Assembly: GCA_030789695.1 (NCBI GenBank)
Contig: CM061139.1
Location: 10,307,878-10,371,877, forward strand
Length of the DNA: 64,000 bases
Direction: 5' to 3'
DNA from: Scilla litardierei
Lineage: Eukaryota > Streptophyta > Magnoliopsida > Asparagales > Asparagaceae
A model generated the notes under the pieces. It was given only the letters and a program-made list of their open reading frames with translations, did no database searches and was not told the DNA's origin. The position numbers and the translations under genes are program-made. Of the stretch, positions 33,959 to 45,525 are shown piece by piece. Position 1 is the first letter of the stretch; each line of letters begins with the position of its first letter.

Positions 33959-36125
33959 TCCTCCCCAACTTAAAATAAAGTCCGCCTTCGGACTTTCTTA
34001 ATTTCAGTCATGGCTAGACTCTTCTAGTTAACTATAGTAACCACTCCGATCATTCCTAGCTCAGTACTTCAACCATCATAACCTAATATATCTATCTATA
34101 TACATGCTCAGTAATAATATACATCAATTATTTCCCAACCATTATATCTTGTACTTATAGCTAGGTTAATATTATTCACGCATACATTTCTAACTCATGG
34201 AAGTGCCTCCGCACATCCATTCCTACGCACAATCATATTCCAACATTTAATAATCACCCCATCATATACAACCATTGTATTATACATATAGTACACATAT
34301 ACTAACCAGGGTATTTAAATTCATCACGAATTTAAAACCGAAAATACATATATCTACTCAATATTACCTACAAAAGGTATATCCCCTAGTATACATTCAA
34401 CACATCAATCATAACAATAATATTTAGCTATATTATAACTATTCGCCACAACACCAAATGACAAACAATTTCTTATTACCGGTAATACATAATCACACTA
34501 TCATGTTAATCTATTCCTACAAACACAATGCATCCAGCCTAATAACTATACATATAGCACATTTCACTCCTAGTTTAACTAACACATACTCATTCAAACA
34601 TGTAAACCATTCAGTCATAACTATAGTATAAACCTATATCTATATATGGTGTAGCTACGCACGTCCAGGTGCATAGCGTAACCCAGCACAAACACCTATA
34701 TAACTACATTCACCATATCCTATCATGCACGGATATATATAACACTATACCCACATCCGCAAACCACAACCACATTATAAAATACTTACTGAGCATACTC
34801 ACTCGCTCTCGAGTGAGACTCCATACCAAACAATATACAATCTATGTACTTACACACACTCCTATATATCTATATGACACGACTCATCATATGTAGCCTT
34901 AGTAAATAGTTAGACATCACTATACAATCATTCACACGTCAGAACATGTAATTCATACTTATCCCATATATACGTATATACAATCACGCAACACATTCTT
35001 ATCCCAGTATCTATAAGCATGTCCACTCGTACTCGAGGGAACACTAAGACTTATATGTATTCACAGGCATTATATATTCACACCTATTATCTTACATAAG
35101 TATCTATACTTATTCATGTACTATATACACATAATCATTACATTCATCGCAATACACATATTCCGTTATTCATCCATAAGCTCACATATACCTAAGTAAT
35201 AAAACTAAGCATGCCCGACAATGATATATATTCACACGAGCCGGGTAATCCTCCTCATGGATTTACGGGGAAGGCAGAACAAACACAAGGCTATAATGTG
35301 CAGACACCTCCAATATGTGACATCTAGGGTGGTTAAACAACCTCCAACTAACCAGCCCTAATTAGCTGGTCCCAATCATTTTAAACACTAATAAAATTTC
35401 CAACTCAAAAGCCCATTCATGAGAACCTGTTATAATGATCCTGTTGTTCTCCGCTTCAATTGGTTCTTGGCTCAGCTGCCTCTAGGAATCTCTAAAGTGA
35501 AACTACCAACCAATTCTAGATTTTCGGGCGTCAGACTTACTTATGATTTCCTTTTCAATCCAAACAACCAAGGAAATCTATTAACTCTTTTCCCATATTT
35601 CCTGATCATTGAGCACTCGTAAAACCAACATGCTCACTTGACTTGATCCAGAATTTTCATTGACACTTTTTTTTCTCTCTCTCTCTCTCAAAATGCAGGT
35701 TATACTGTTGCTACTCGGCTTATATATAAATATGCTCATAATATCCGTTGCATAACATTTCACTTGATCGATGCAGGTCTATGCATTTAGTCGTTAAGAC
35801 AAGACTTCTAATCACCACACTTCTATCACGAGCAACATACTAAGAGTCGATCTCATTCCCTCGGTTCAATGTTCTCACTTCCATGGTTCCTTGTCAAGTC
35901 GAGAATCCAACCTTATAACTATCCAATGTGTTAGAAATACATCACTTTAAACTTCATCTTATCCCTGTATTCTCACTCAAATCCAAACTAGATGGGGCCA
36001 AGGAACTAGTCTATACCTAACTAACTTATGTCAGACTCGAATATTGTTGGTTGTTTGAATAGTTACTGTAACACTATTGTTTCGATAAATCATTCGATCA
36101 AGACATGCATGGGCCACCACAAAAA
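33958..36125. other. Internal region of element E, non-coding
   Basis: AT-rich and rich in TATATA and CATA runs, with no retroviral domain on either strand. It begins with the minus-strand purine tract and a perfect 8-bp-stem hairpin (AAAGTCCG-CCTT-CGGACTTT, 33977-33996). A CT microsatellite lies near 35673-35690. The sequence beside the right LTR does not match the usual tRNA-Met primer site. Confidence 0.7.
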
Positions 36126-39100
36126 CTGTCACGTCCCGCTTCCCAAAAGATTGAGCAGCGAGGCATGGCCAGCCCGCATGGACTAGAGCCGTTGAGGCTC
36201 GGGGTCCAATAAGCGTCCATGACAAGTTATGATGCGGAGGGGAAGGTCCGATCAAATGATTTAGCATGAAACAATAGAAATAACAGTAAAAAGATATTAT
36301 TCAAACGCAGAAGGTAACCAACAAAGAGTTTAACATAAAGACTAAAACTGTACGTACCGGAGGCAACTAAAGAGGTAAGAGTCTGCAGGGGACCCTCAGG
36401 TTGTGGCAGCTCTGTCAAGTCTGTGACATGTGCAAAACACATGTCAGCAACGAACTAATGAGACCATAAGTTACTGCAGTTATACATTTCTAGCAGTTCT
36501 AAATGAAATTTAAAAGACAACTACACAGGCAGTCCTAGAAAGCAGGAAATAAGTAATGGTTATTCTAATCGATCTGCTAGGGGTGTCCATCTAGTCAGAT
36601 CGTCTAAGAGTTGTTCATGTAGTTCTGTCAATCTGCCAGGGGTGTCCATCTAGTCAGATTGTCCAAATCTAGAAAAGGTCAAACGACCGGAATGCATCCC
36701 TGCGAAGCAAACAGGAGTGCACCAACTGCGATACAAAGATAAAGCCTAAGGACTCAAGCTACATAGGCGGAGGGGAGCTACCCCCAGGCCCAGCTAGACT
36801 CTTTTGTCCAACCCCACCCGCGAGTCGTTTGTGTTATGGGCACGAGCCAACAAACGCTCCATCTAGACACGAGACAAGACAAGGATCACGAATGATACGA
36901 CGTATCATACCGGAGCGCACCAGTCACGGGTGAGCCAAAGCTGGGGAGCACCAGTGCTCAATGGTCACCCCCGTCGTCGATCCGAAACAAATCGTTAATC
37001 ATGAATGATACTACGTATCATACCAGAGCGCACCAGTCACGGGTGAGCCAAAGCTGGGGAGCACCAGTACTCAATGGTCACCCCCGTCATCGATTAACTA
37101 TCCGTAAGCGAGACATTCGTGGACGAGCCAACAAACGCTCCACAAGTCCATAAGCGAGCCGTCTCTGGCTAGCCAGCAGACGCTCCACAAGAGTAGTGCC
37201 AACCTCCGTATAGGAGAGGCCCACGCCTGTGATCTTCTACAAAGATCCACACAAGTATAATGTCTGGCTTATTAATGAGCATATGAGGTTTAAGTTGCAT
37301 CTTAAGAGTGAGTTCGAGCAGAAAGTAACATGTGATCATTTTCAAGTATTTTGCAGAAATAAATCTAGCAGTTCTAACTTCAATTCTAGAAAAGCATAAA
37401 AGCAGTAACTAAAGTCTCATTCCTTGCCTGAAAGATTCCGACAAGGATGTAGTCCAGCAGGGTATGGGTCAACCAACGGATCTACGGAACCTGTACGATA
37501 ATCCTATCACCATAATCATGCACTCTAACAACCACAGGCAACGTCATAAGATAAGCCAGATTAACTGGGCCCGCTTTGGGTCACCAGACCTATGGTCCCA
37601 TATTATTAATCTTGATTAGTGAATTATCAGACAACCGAAAACCCGATTTTTATCTTGTTTAACAAGGTTGGGTTGGGGGTCCTAAAAGTGCAGAACGTTA
37701 CTTCGACACGACGCGAAAGCTACACTGGCGTCGGGTAGCGACGCCAGTGGTTGGAATCCGGTTTCGTGAACGGTACAGAACGGCGGTTTCTCTGAGATAA
37801 AACACGTGCATGAATAAGTTCGTACCGTCAGACTAAAATTATTAGACAACCTAAGACGTCTAATGAACCAATTTTAATTAGATCTCTAGTCCAAGACAGG
37901 TGACACTATCAATAATGATGGTCACAAAAATTAATTAACCCGATAATTATGGCGCGATGCTAGTAAGACAAATAAACAACAATTTAAATAAATAACCTAA
38001 GCCAAAATTTAAATGTAAGTCATCTAAATGAGTTATTAACCCTATTATGATTATTTAGCTTATAAGTCTAAGTCACCCACATATGATACGATTAGTACTA
38101 TTAAAGGGGTACTGTTGCAACAATTATAAGACTGTTCACTTGAGGGTCCACATACCCATATATGATAGTCCTAGTTATGGGTATACTTAAGAATTGTAAG
38201 ACAGCTATCTCTTATGGCTTGCAAATCTAGTCCCCTACCGAAAATGAGAATCTGTAGTTTAATACCAAAGACAACAACTGCACACCCAAAAGAGCTTGTA
38301 ATGCTATTGTGGCCATATAAAACTAACCCGAAATCAACTCGACTTCTTCTAGCCAGAGGGTGGAGATTGGCGGCCGAGCAAGGCTGACGGGGACGCGAGG
38401 GGATGGTATCAACTGTCTGAGGAGCAACAACATGTCGCTGTCGCGCGTCGGAGGCCCGGGGAGGCGCTGTTGTCATGCCTGGGCGGCGTTCTCTAACTAG
38501 AACGGCGCCTGGCGGAGCCGTGGCTGCGACGGCTGCGTCTACAGCGAAGAACGGCGGCGAACCTAGCTGCAGCGGCGGATCTTCGACGGCTCACGGCGGA
38601 GACGGAGTCGTGGGGGTCGGGGCGACGGCTCAGGTCGTTGGTGATGAAGGGCAAGGCCGGGGAGCTGTGGCGACGAGCTCCGTCGCGTGCCTGAGCGCCG
38701 CTGTCTCCAAGACATCGTCTGACGAGCTGCTGCACTGGCCGAGCACGAGGCGGCGGCATGGTCCTTGGTCGGAGGAAGTCCGACGGGACCGGTCGGGGCA
38801 GGGACGGGGCGGAGATCGATGGGGATGCTGCTGCCTTAGGAACGAAGCCTGGCGGTGTCGCCGCGCATCAGGGCGGCGCTGCCACCATGACAGCGTCAGA
38901 GAGTGATGCAGGGCGGTGCCGAAATCCGACGAGAGGGAGGGCCGGACGAGGAGAGGGGGTTGGTCGTCGGCGTGAATGGGTTTGTTGACGGATGAACAGG
39001 AACGGCGCTGGGAGATTTAGGCGTGAACGAAAAGAACTGGGGGCGGCACTCCTTGGCTTTTGGCTGGAAGAAAACGAGGCTACCTAGGGTTATAATATAG

Positions 39101-40288
39101 AGGAAGACTAAATACACCCCTATGTTTAGGGGTGTATGTTATGATTAATGGCCAAAAGAAGGAAAAAAACAAGGGGGAGGCTATGAAAAGAAACATAGAT
39201 GTGATAGAATTTCCATATTCAGCATTCAATGATAACATACACCCCTATGCTAGGGGTGTATATATTCCTCCTCATAATATAAAGGGGATGATGGTTAAAA
39301 AGACTCACGTGACTGGGCTTAAGATTTAATATTATAGGGATGTAATATAATAGCTGAGTGAGACAGAAAAGGCTTAAGTTATATTATAAATTGAGGGGAT
39401 GTTCTTGTGGGCCTAGGGTTAATGATTAGAAATTTTGATGTACATCAAGTTTGTACAGCAGTTAGCCTCTTAGAGTTGTTGTACCATCTTATTATAATAA
39501 TTATTATTATAAGGAAAACCCAATCATAAGCTGTGGGTGTTTTGGGCTAGGTGGTCTCAGGTTTCTAATAGGAAATAGGGTAGGTTTGCAAGGAGTAGGT
39601 GCAGGCTATACTAGGTTCAAGGAAATAACCTATGTTCTAATTTTCTTTGTGTGCTGAACAGGTAGCAGCCCGTGAGCATGGTGGGCTGGGCTCGTGGTCG
39701 GGGCTTAGGTTAGATGCTATAGGCTTAAGATTCTCCTTCAAGACTAAAACTAGGGTTTTCATGTGCGTTACGTGCACGTGCATCGAGGCATGGGTCCGGG
39801 GCATGAACATAGCTCCGAGACACCCAAGTGCACATGCGTGCGGGGTTGGTTGGGTCCGGTTATGCTGATACAGCGGAAAACGCCGTATCGGATCAATACG
39901 CGTGATACTGCCGAGATACGCGTTCTGTTCACGCACGCGGGGTCTCACTGGTCTATGGGGGTCGCCTACAGGTTCCTGGAATAAGTACAGTCATGTACGT
40001 GTGGTTCGTCCCAGAATCGCCCGTCGATTTTCGTGTATATAGCGTGTTGTTCAAACGGTCGGTGCATAAAGCAATTCCAGTGTGAACGAGGTGTTGGCTT
40101 GGGTTGACACGTGTTCCCAAGTCGGACACGAGTCAAGGAGGCTATCTATAGGTTCAAGCAAGGTTCTAGGGTTCTACTGCGTGCACAGACGACATCTGCT
40201 ATGCTCACAGACCAAATCACTTTACGCATAGACCTAATTACTGTGCACACACACAAAATTCAAATTGGCCCGAAAACAGGCCGTTACA
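36126..40288 (-). mobile_element. 5' LTR of element E
   Basis: 4,163 bp, a few percent different from the left LTR by eye. It is longer mainly because of a MITE at 39100-39273. Minus-strand transcription would start within it. Confidence 0.85.
39100..39273. mobile_element. MITE inserted in one LTR of element E
   Basis: A 174-bp insertion absent from the other LTR. Its ends are imperfect inverted repeats: GAGGAAGACTAAATACACCC at the left and the complement of GAGGAGGAATATATACACCC at the right. It is flanked by the 8-bp duplication ATAATATA (39092-39099, 39274-39281). An 8-bp duplication suggests a hAT-type MITE. Each end also forms a small hairpin (ACACCCCTA...TAGGGGTGT). Confidence 0.85.
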
Positions 40289-40294
40289 GTCGAG

Positions 40295-40604
40295 TTCACT
40301 CGGCCGAGTGAAAAAAATTTCGAAATATCTTCGCAATTTACGACTCGGCCGAGTGGCTTTTTCCACTCGGCCGAATGGATAAGTTACACTCGGCCGAGTG
40401 ACATGGCCACTCAGCAAATTTAGAGCGTGGAGTGTATCTGATTTACTCGGCCAAGTGACAAGTCACTCGCCCGAGTGGCAAATTATACTGTAAATCGCAG
40501 AAAATAACAGAGAGTTAGTCTGTAGGATCTTCCCTGATTTGTACTCCACTCGGCCGAGTGGAGTCTTTGCTCGGCCGAGTGACATATGTCACTCGGCCGA
40601 GTGG
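40295..40604. repeat. Internal palindrome array of element D
   Basis: About six exact copies of CTCGGCCGAG, usually as CACTCGGCCGAGTG, plus mutated copies (CTCGGCCAAG, CTCGCCCGAG), in clusters separated by AT-rich spacers. It lies upstream, on the minus strand, of the ORF-1-like gene, from which it is now separated by element E. The same word fills the LTR of element D. Confidence 0.88.
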
Positions 40605-40860
40605 CTTCCTGTTTGCTGCAACAGCTCTCTGTTTTCGCTCTATTCTCTGTTTTTCTTCCTCCAGTCAGTTTCTACCTTCTCCTGGGGACTGAGCGCGTTT
40701 TTGGAGCGCTCTCCCTTGCCTTAGTCATCCTCCATATGAATGATCTCTCGTTCTCCATCTCTTGTCATTAAAAATAAAGACCGTTATCACGATTTTTGTA
40801 TATGCTAGACTCTAAACACTAAGAAGAATCTAAAATAAAAATGCAAATTAACTAAGAATG
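40605..40860. other. Spacer between palindrome array and protease (element D)
   Basis: Pyrimidine-rich, then AT-rich non-coding DNA. No pol sequence is seen on either strand. Confidence 0.6.
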
Positions 40861-41730
40861 ATATAAAACCGTCGGGTTGCCTCCCGACAAGCGCTCGTTT
40901 AAGATCGTGAGCTCGACCCCTTATGATGTTCGTTTAGCGCGTGATATTGGGCGCATAAGAGATGCTCCCGTCAAATATGCCGGGAAGGCCACTTGGATTT
41001 GGTTGTTGATGCTCGTTGGCCCTCCTCGGTGTCCACTCATCATGGGTAGTGTTGGGAGATAAGTCCTCCAAGCTTGAGCTAGTACCAATCTTCTTCTTCA
41101 CCGGTGATGCCGATCTTCCATTCGGTAGAGCTTTCTTCGATTTGTTGGCTGTGGAGAGCTTGCAAAGCCTCGCAACATCAGCGTCATCTTTATCATCGGC
41201 CGTAGAGCTATCCGGAGGGTCCTCCAACTTTTCTTCAGTGCTAGAAGTTTGGCCTTCTTCAAGGCCATATTCATGGAGAGCGCCAATGGAGTGTGGAAAG
41301 GCTTCATCGATCACCTCGTCAAGGAGGTCCACATAATCCAATTCCTCTTGGTAGGGCATATGCTTCATGGCTTTGGGTATGTGGAGCTCCACCTCGTTGT
41401 TGCCGACATTCAAAGATAATGTACCTTCTCTTACGTCGACTATAACGCCGGCGGTGGCTAAGAACGGGCGTCCAAGTATAAGTGATGTGTTGCCCTCCTC
41501 CTTGATGTCCATAATGACGAAATCACAAGGCAAGCAAATACCTCCCGGCACTTGGAGCGGAATATTCTCTGCAATCCCTACCGGCCTAGTAACCCGACCA
41601 TCTGCAAGTTGTATTCTCATGTCGGTTGGCTTCAAGTCGGTCCCCGTATTTAATTTCCAAAACATGCTAAGGGGCATTAGGCTCACACTTACTCCCAAGT
41701 CCATTAAAGCCTTTTGTAATGGGACTCATC
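40861..41730 (-). pseudogene. Aspartic protease region of element D
   Basis: The minus-strand frame at 41704 opens inside the protease at DLGVSVSLMPLSMFWKL, the DLG form of the catalytic site. VGIAENIPLQV, ICLPCDFVIMDI and SLILGRPFLATAGVIVDV follow; these are the conserved blocks of Athila/Tat proteases. After residue 110 comes an acidic, S/T-rich tail. Instead of entering reverse transcriptase, the frame ends at 40934 and the recurring tail phrase LNERLSGGNPTV can be read at about 40900-40860. The N-terminal part of the domain is out of frame, so the gene is broken. Confidence 0.82.
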
Positions 41731-41862
41731 CAAGCGTGCATGGGATGCGAAAGCTTCCGGGATCCTTGAATTTCGTGGGCTCCTTTTCCCTCCGGGTGAA
41801 CCAAGTTCCTTGCTCGGCAAGCATTGTTTTCTCCTTTCTTTTCTTTCCCAATATTAAGTCCT

Positions 41863-43683
41863 TCAAGAACTTGCATATGATGGGATCTCTACGATTGCAT
41901 CCAAGAAAGGTATGTTGAGGCTTACTCCCCTCAAGTATTCAAGGAACTTGGCGAGCCTCTTCTCAATTTTGGCTCTTGCCAACCATTGTGGAAAGGGCAC
42001 CGGCGGCATGTAGGTGTGCTCCTCATTGGGCTTCTTAGCTTGAGAATTTCCACCTTCTTGCGGCTCTTTTATGCTCTCCTCTTCAATTGCCGGCTCTTTG
42101 TCGTCCAAAATCTCTACCACGGGCTCCTCGGTTTGGACCATGGCGGGAGTAGTATCCTTTCCACCCATAGTAGTAACCGCCACTACCGCATTTATGTGGC
42201 CGATTTTGCTCTGTGGATTGGGCTCCGGTTGAGCCGGCAATTGTTGAGAGTTTTTGTTAAGCAACGCAAGTTGCTCTCCAAGTTGCGCAACGACGGTATT
42301 AAGCGAGTCTTGTTGCGCCATCAATCTAGCATTTATCTTTCTTTGCTCCACCATAAATTCCTCCACCCTAGCTTCATGATCCAATCTTGGTTGAGCTTGT
42401 GGTGGGTTTGGAGCTCTCCAACCTTGGTTATAACCCGGCGGCCTATATGGTCCCGCTTGTTGCCTAGGCGGGTAGCTTTGTTGTGGTGGTCCCATTGGTT
42501 GGTATTGAGGTTGTGGAGGTGGAGGCCTAGCTTGAGGTTGTTGCGGTGGCGGGTTTAGAGCCCCTTCATTATTCGCATACGAAAATCCCGGATGATTCCT
42601 TGCGACCGGGTTGGCTGAATAACCAGAGTTTCCAGCAACATATTGCACTTGTTCCAAGGCTCCCTCTCCATGCTCTCCTCCTACGAACATAGCCTGAGAT
42701 TGGTCTTGCCAATCACTCATATTGTCTCCCATCGTAGATGTGGAGGGAGCTCCACGCGGCTCGGCGATATACTTCTCCAATCTCTCCACGACCTTGTGGA
42801 GAGAGTCAAACTTATTGGAAAGCTCTGCTACGGCATTAGCCTCATATATTCTTGTTGACTTCAAGTAGGTAGAAGATTGCCCTCGTTCGTTGCCCCATTG
42901 TTGATTGTTAGAGGCCATCTCCTCTAATAGGGCCGTAGCTTCATCCGACGTCTTGGATAGAATGGCTCCGTTGGCGGTTGCATCTATGATTTGCTAAGTG
43001 CCCGATTGGAGTCCATTATAAAAGCTGTGAACTAGCTCCCATGCCTCAATGCTGTGATGGGGACACTGATGCTGAAGGTCTTTAAAGCGCTCTCATGCCT
43101 CGTATAGGGTCTCCTGCGGTCCTTACTTGAAGGACATGAGTGCGCTCCTTATCTTCAATGTCTTAGATGGCGGGTAGAATTTATCAACAAAAGCACTAGC
43201 CAACTCATCCCAAGTAGTGAATATCCCTTCCGCTTGCGTTCTCAACCAATATAGAGCTATGTCTCTGAGGGTAAAGTGGAAGAGTCGCAATCGGATAGCA
43301 TCGACGGAAACACCCGGCATTTGAAAGGTGGCGCACTTGGACAAGAATAACTGAAGGTGATAATGTGGATTCTCATGGGAGTTCCCATGGAAGGGGTCTT
43401 GTTGCATTAAGACCAGTAATCCCGTCTTGAGCTCAAAATTCTTATCCGCCGCCAACTCCGGCATAGCGATGGAAGAAGTGGTGGAAGAAGTCTTAGGTCG
43501 AAGCCTATCTCTGATAGATATAATCCTCACCATAAGTGCCGCTAATTCTTCTGGTGGCTCCGGGCGGTTCATACAATTGTCCTCTATATTGAGTCTCTTC
43601 TCAGCTCTGATCCTCCTCTCAGTACGTTCGATCTCCGGATCAAATATTATATCCTCTGGATTCGCCGTTGATCTTGTGTACAT
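41863..43683 (-). pseudogene. Gypsy gag of element D, two pieces
   Basis: Minus strand. 43123-43683 encodes the Gag N terminus and core (ELKTGLLVLMQQDPFHGNS, then FTTWDELASAFVDKFYPP). 41863-42918 encodes the C-terminal half: MASNNQQW, a P/Q-rich linker (PPPQQPQARPPPPQPQYQP), a coiled segment, and the pre-protease block VSLNIPFLDAIVEIPSY. Stops between 42919 and 43122 separate the pieces. It is closely related to the gag remnant of element B. Confidence 0.85.
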
Positions 43684-43790
43684 GCACAGAAAAACAGAGC
43701 TTCGATGGAATTGTTAGCACGATAGAGGTGTAAAATAAAAAAATAAAACAAAAAAGAAATAGCTAAGTAAGGAAAATAAAACACTGTCGC

Positions 43791-43808
43791 CCCCCGGCAA
43801 CGACGCCA
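43791..43808 (-). other. Primer-binding site of element D (tRNA-Asp type)
   Basis: The plus strand reads CCCCCGGCAACGACGCCA, two mismatches from the plant tRNA-Asp 3' end. It is separated from the probable LTR edge by 22 bases, longer than in elements B and C. Confidence 0.8.
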
Positions 43809-43830
43809 AAAACTTGATCGCGTCCGGATG

Positions 43831-45525
43831 TGCACTCGAAAAACGACTCGTAGTCTTACCGCAAGCGCACGGTGTAGTGATGAGCGGGTATCGAACTCAG
43901 GGAGGAACAAATCACCGTGTCTTATTCCAATCACCTAGCTAACAAAAGAGTGAGAATAGTTTTGGATATAACAGTCACAATCGTTCAAACATCTGGAAAA
44001 TATCAATATAATAAAGCGTCTAGGGATAGGAAATCCTCACTACGGACCGTCTCTCATCCTTGTGATTCATAAATTTCATTGTTGCTAAGCTTGAATACAT
44101 GTGAACTAGTCGTAACTTAATGTAGAACCAAGCTCATGCTCTCGCACTATTGCCGGTCTATAGCAAACCTAGGATAGGGCCCACTCTCGTGCAAACCCTA
44201 GCCTAAACCGCTAGCGTGAAGAACGACATCATTGTTCAATCGTATCTCGAGCCCACTCTCGTGCAAACTCGAACTACGACCTAGGTTATGATAGTTATTA
44301 TCCGTCCAATCTCTTGCAAACAGCTATTAGTATAGATTCACAATTAAAAATCCTAGCTTTGATCCAATCTATTGCAAACCAAATCTAGAGAAATCCAATT
44401 GTCAATCTAAATCGAATATCTAGACATTCCTATCAATTGGGATCCAATCTCTTGCAAATCCCAATCGATATGAATTCCTAGCTGCCCGTAATCAATCGAT
44501 CACAACCTAACCTTTATTAATTCTAGCAACAAATCTACAAATTCATCACAAATCAGAAATAGAGTCCATATGGTTCATCCATATGCCCTAGGACGACGTC
44601 ACTACTCAATAGACATCATGTAAATCTCAGAAAAATCAATAATAAACGCGGTACAATTCATTGCAAAAGATAGACAATGCATAAAAATCGAGTTTTTAAC
44701 AAAAATAGACAACCCAATGTAATTGCCGACGATCTCCAGCTGAGATTTCACAAAGAGTAGCCGTCTAAATCCTAAAAGAAAGTCTAAAAATTAATTGTTC
44801 AAGTCTCTCCAAAACTAGGGCAAAACAGGGTTTAAATACCCTCTAAAATTGTCTAAAAAATCGTGCCCAAACTGCTCCTACGTAGCCCAGAATCCGCAAC
44901 CCTAACAGCAGTCGGAGAGGGTCCTTGTCACTCGGCCGAGTGACAAACCCTGCAAAAAACAGTAATTTCAGGTGTTTCAGGGTCTATCTTCGGGGGGGTG
45001 GCTCGGCCGAGTGGATTTCTTCACTCGGCCGAGTGAGCATTCATGCTCGGCCGAGTGGGCCTCCTCAGGATCTCTCTGAATTCCACTAACTCTGGCCCTT
45101 TCTCTGGACAAATTCCATGTACCACTCGGGTGAGTGAACTTTCTCACTCGGCCGAGTGTGCTTACTTCACTCGGCCGAGTATACGCGGAAATCTTCGTGT
45201 GCGTATCCGTTCTGTTCGGCCAAATGTGGCTTCTTGCTCGGCCGAGTGAGTGGTCTACTCGGCCGAGTGAGGTGCTGTTGAGTTCATTTCTTCTTCTTTT
45301 CGCCTCCTCGTCGCTCCTATTGTTTTCCTTCTTCTTCCGCTCATCCTCTATCGCTGATAAGTCCTCGAATGAGTCGTGGGTGACACTCCTAAGCGCTTAC
45401 AAATCCTTTGATCTCAAATTTGCTCCAGATCGCTCCATATTTCCTGAAATACGACGAAAACAAGAAATAGTGAAAAGCAACGCAATATCGTCGAATAATC
45501 GTGAAAAACACGATATGAGCAATCA
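43831..45525 (-). mobile_element. 5' LTR of element D
   Basis: The plus-strand start TGCACTCGAAAA aligns with TGCACCTGAAAC of element B. The end near GATATGAGCA (45521) aligns with the starts of the B and C LTRs on the minus strand. Both edges could move by some bases (a TG at 43815 is an alternative). It contains the palindrome array at 44928-45270 and a minus-strand TATA-like TATTTAAA near 44832-44839. Confidence 0.65.
44928..45270. repeat. Palindrome array in the LTR of element D
   Basis: About eight exact CTCGGCCGAG cores, mostly CACTCGGCCGAGTG, plus variants (CTCGGGTGAG), in clusters of two or three with 8-20-nt spacing. It lies about 90 bp upstream, on the minus strand, of the TATA-like site. 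Word identical to that at 40295-40604. Confidence 0.88.

Larger units (their letters stand above)
29975..40288 (-). mobile_element. Non-autonomous Tekay/Del-like Gypsy element with 4-kb LTRs (element E)
   Basis: Two near-identical LTRs (29975-33958 and 36126-40288) run from TGTCACG to CCGTTACA on the plus strand and flank a 2.17-kb internal region. A purine-rich tract on the minus strand (33959-33971) next to the left LTR sets the orientation. The flanks GACGA (29970-29974) and GTCGA (40289-40293) fit a 5-bp target duplication with one change. The internal region has no gag or pol, so the element is a LARD-type derivative. Long LTRs starting TGTAACGG on the sense strand fit the Tekay/Del chromoviruses. 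It interrupts the internal palindrome array of element D. Confidence 0.88.
40289..45525 (-). mobile_element. Athila-like Gypsy element, 5' part: LTR, gag, protease (element D)
   Basis: The right part of the element whose 3' part is at 27620-29974. Minus-strand order: LTR, tRNA-Asp-type primer site, gag, protease, a closing phrase (LNERLSGGNPTV) near 40870, then directly the palindrome array that precedes the ORF-1-like gene. There is no reverse transcriptase, RNase H or integrase between protease and array, so the element appears to lack pol. Confidence 0.72.
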
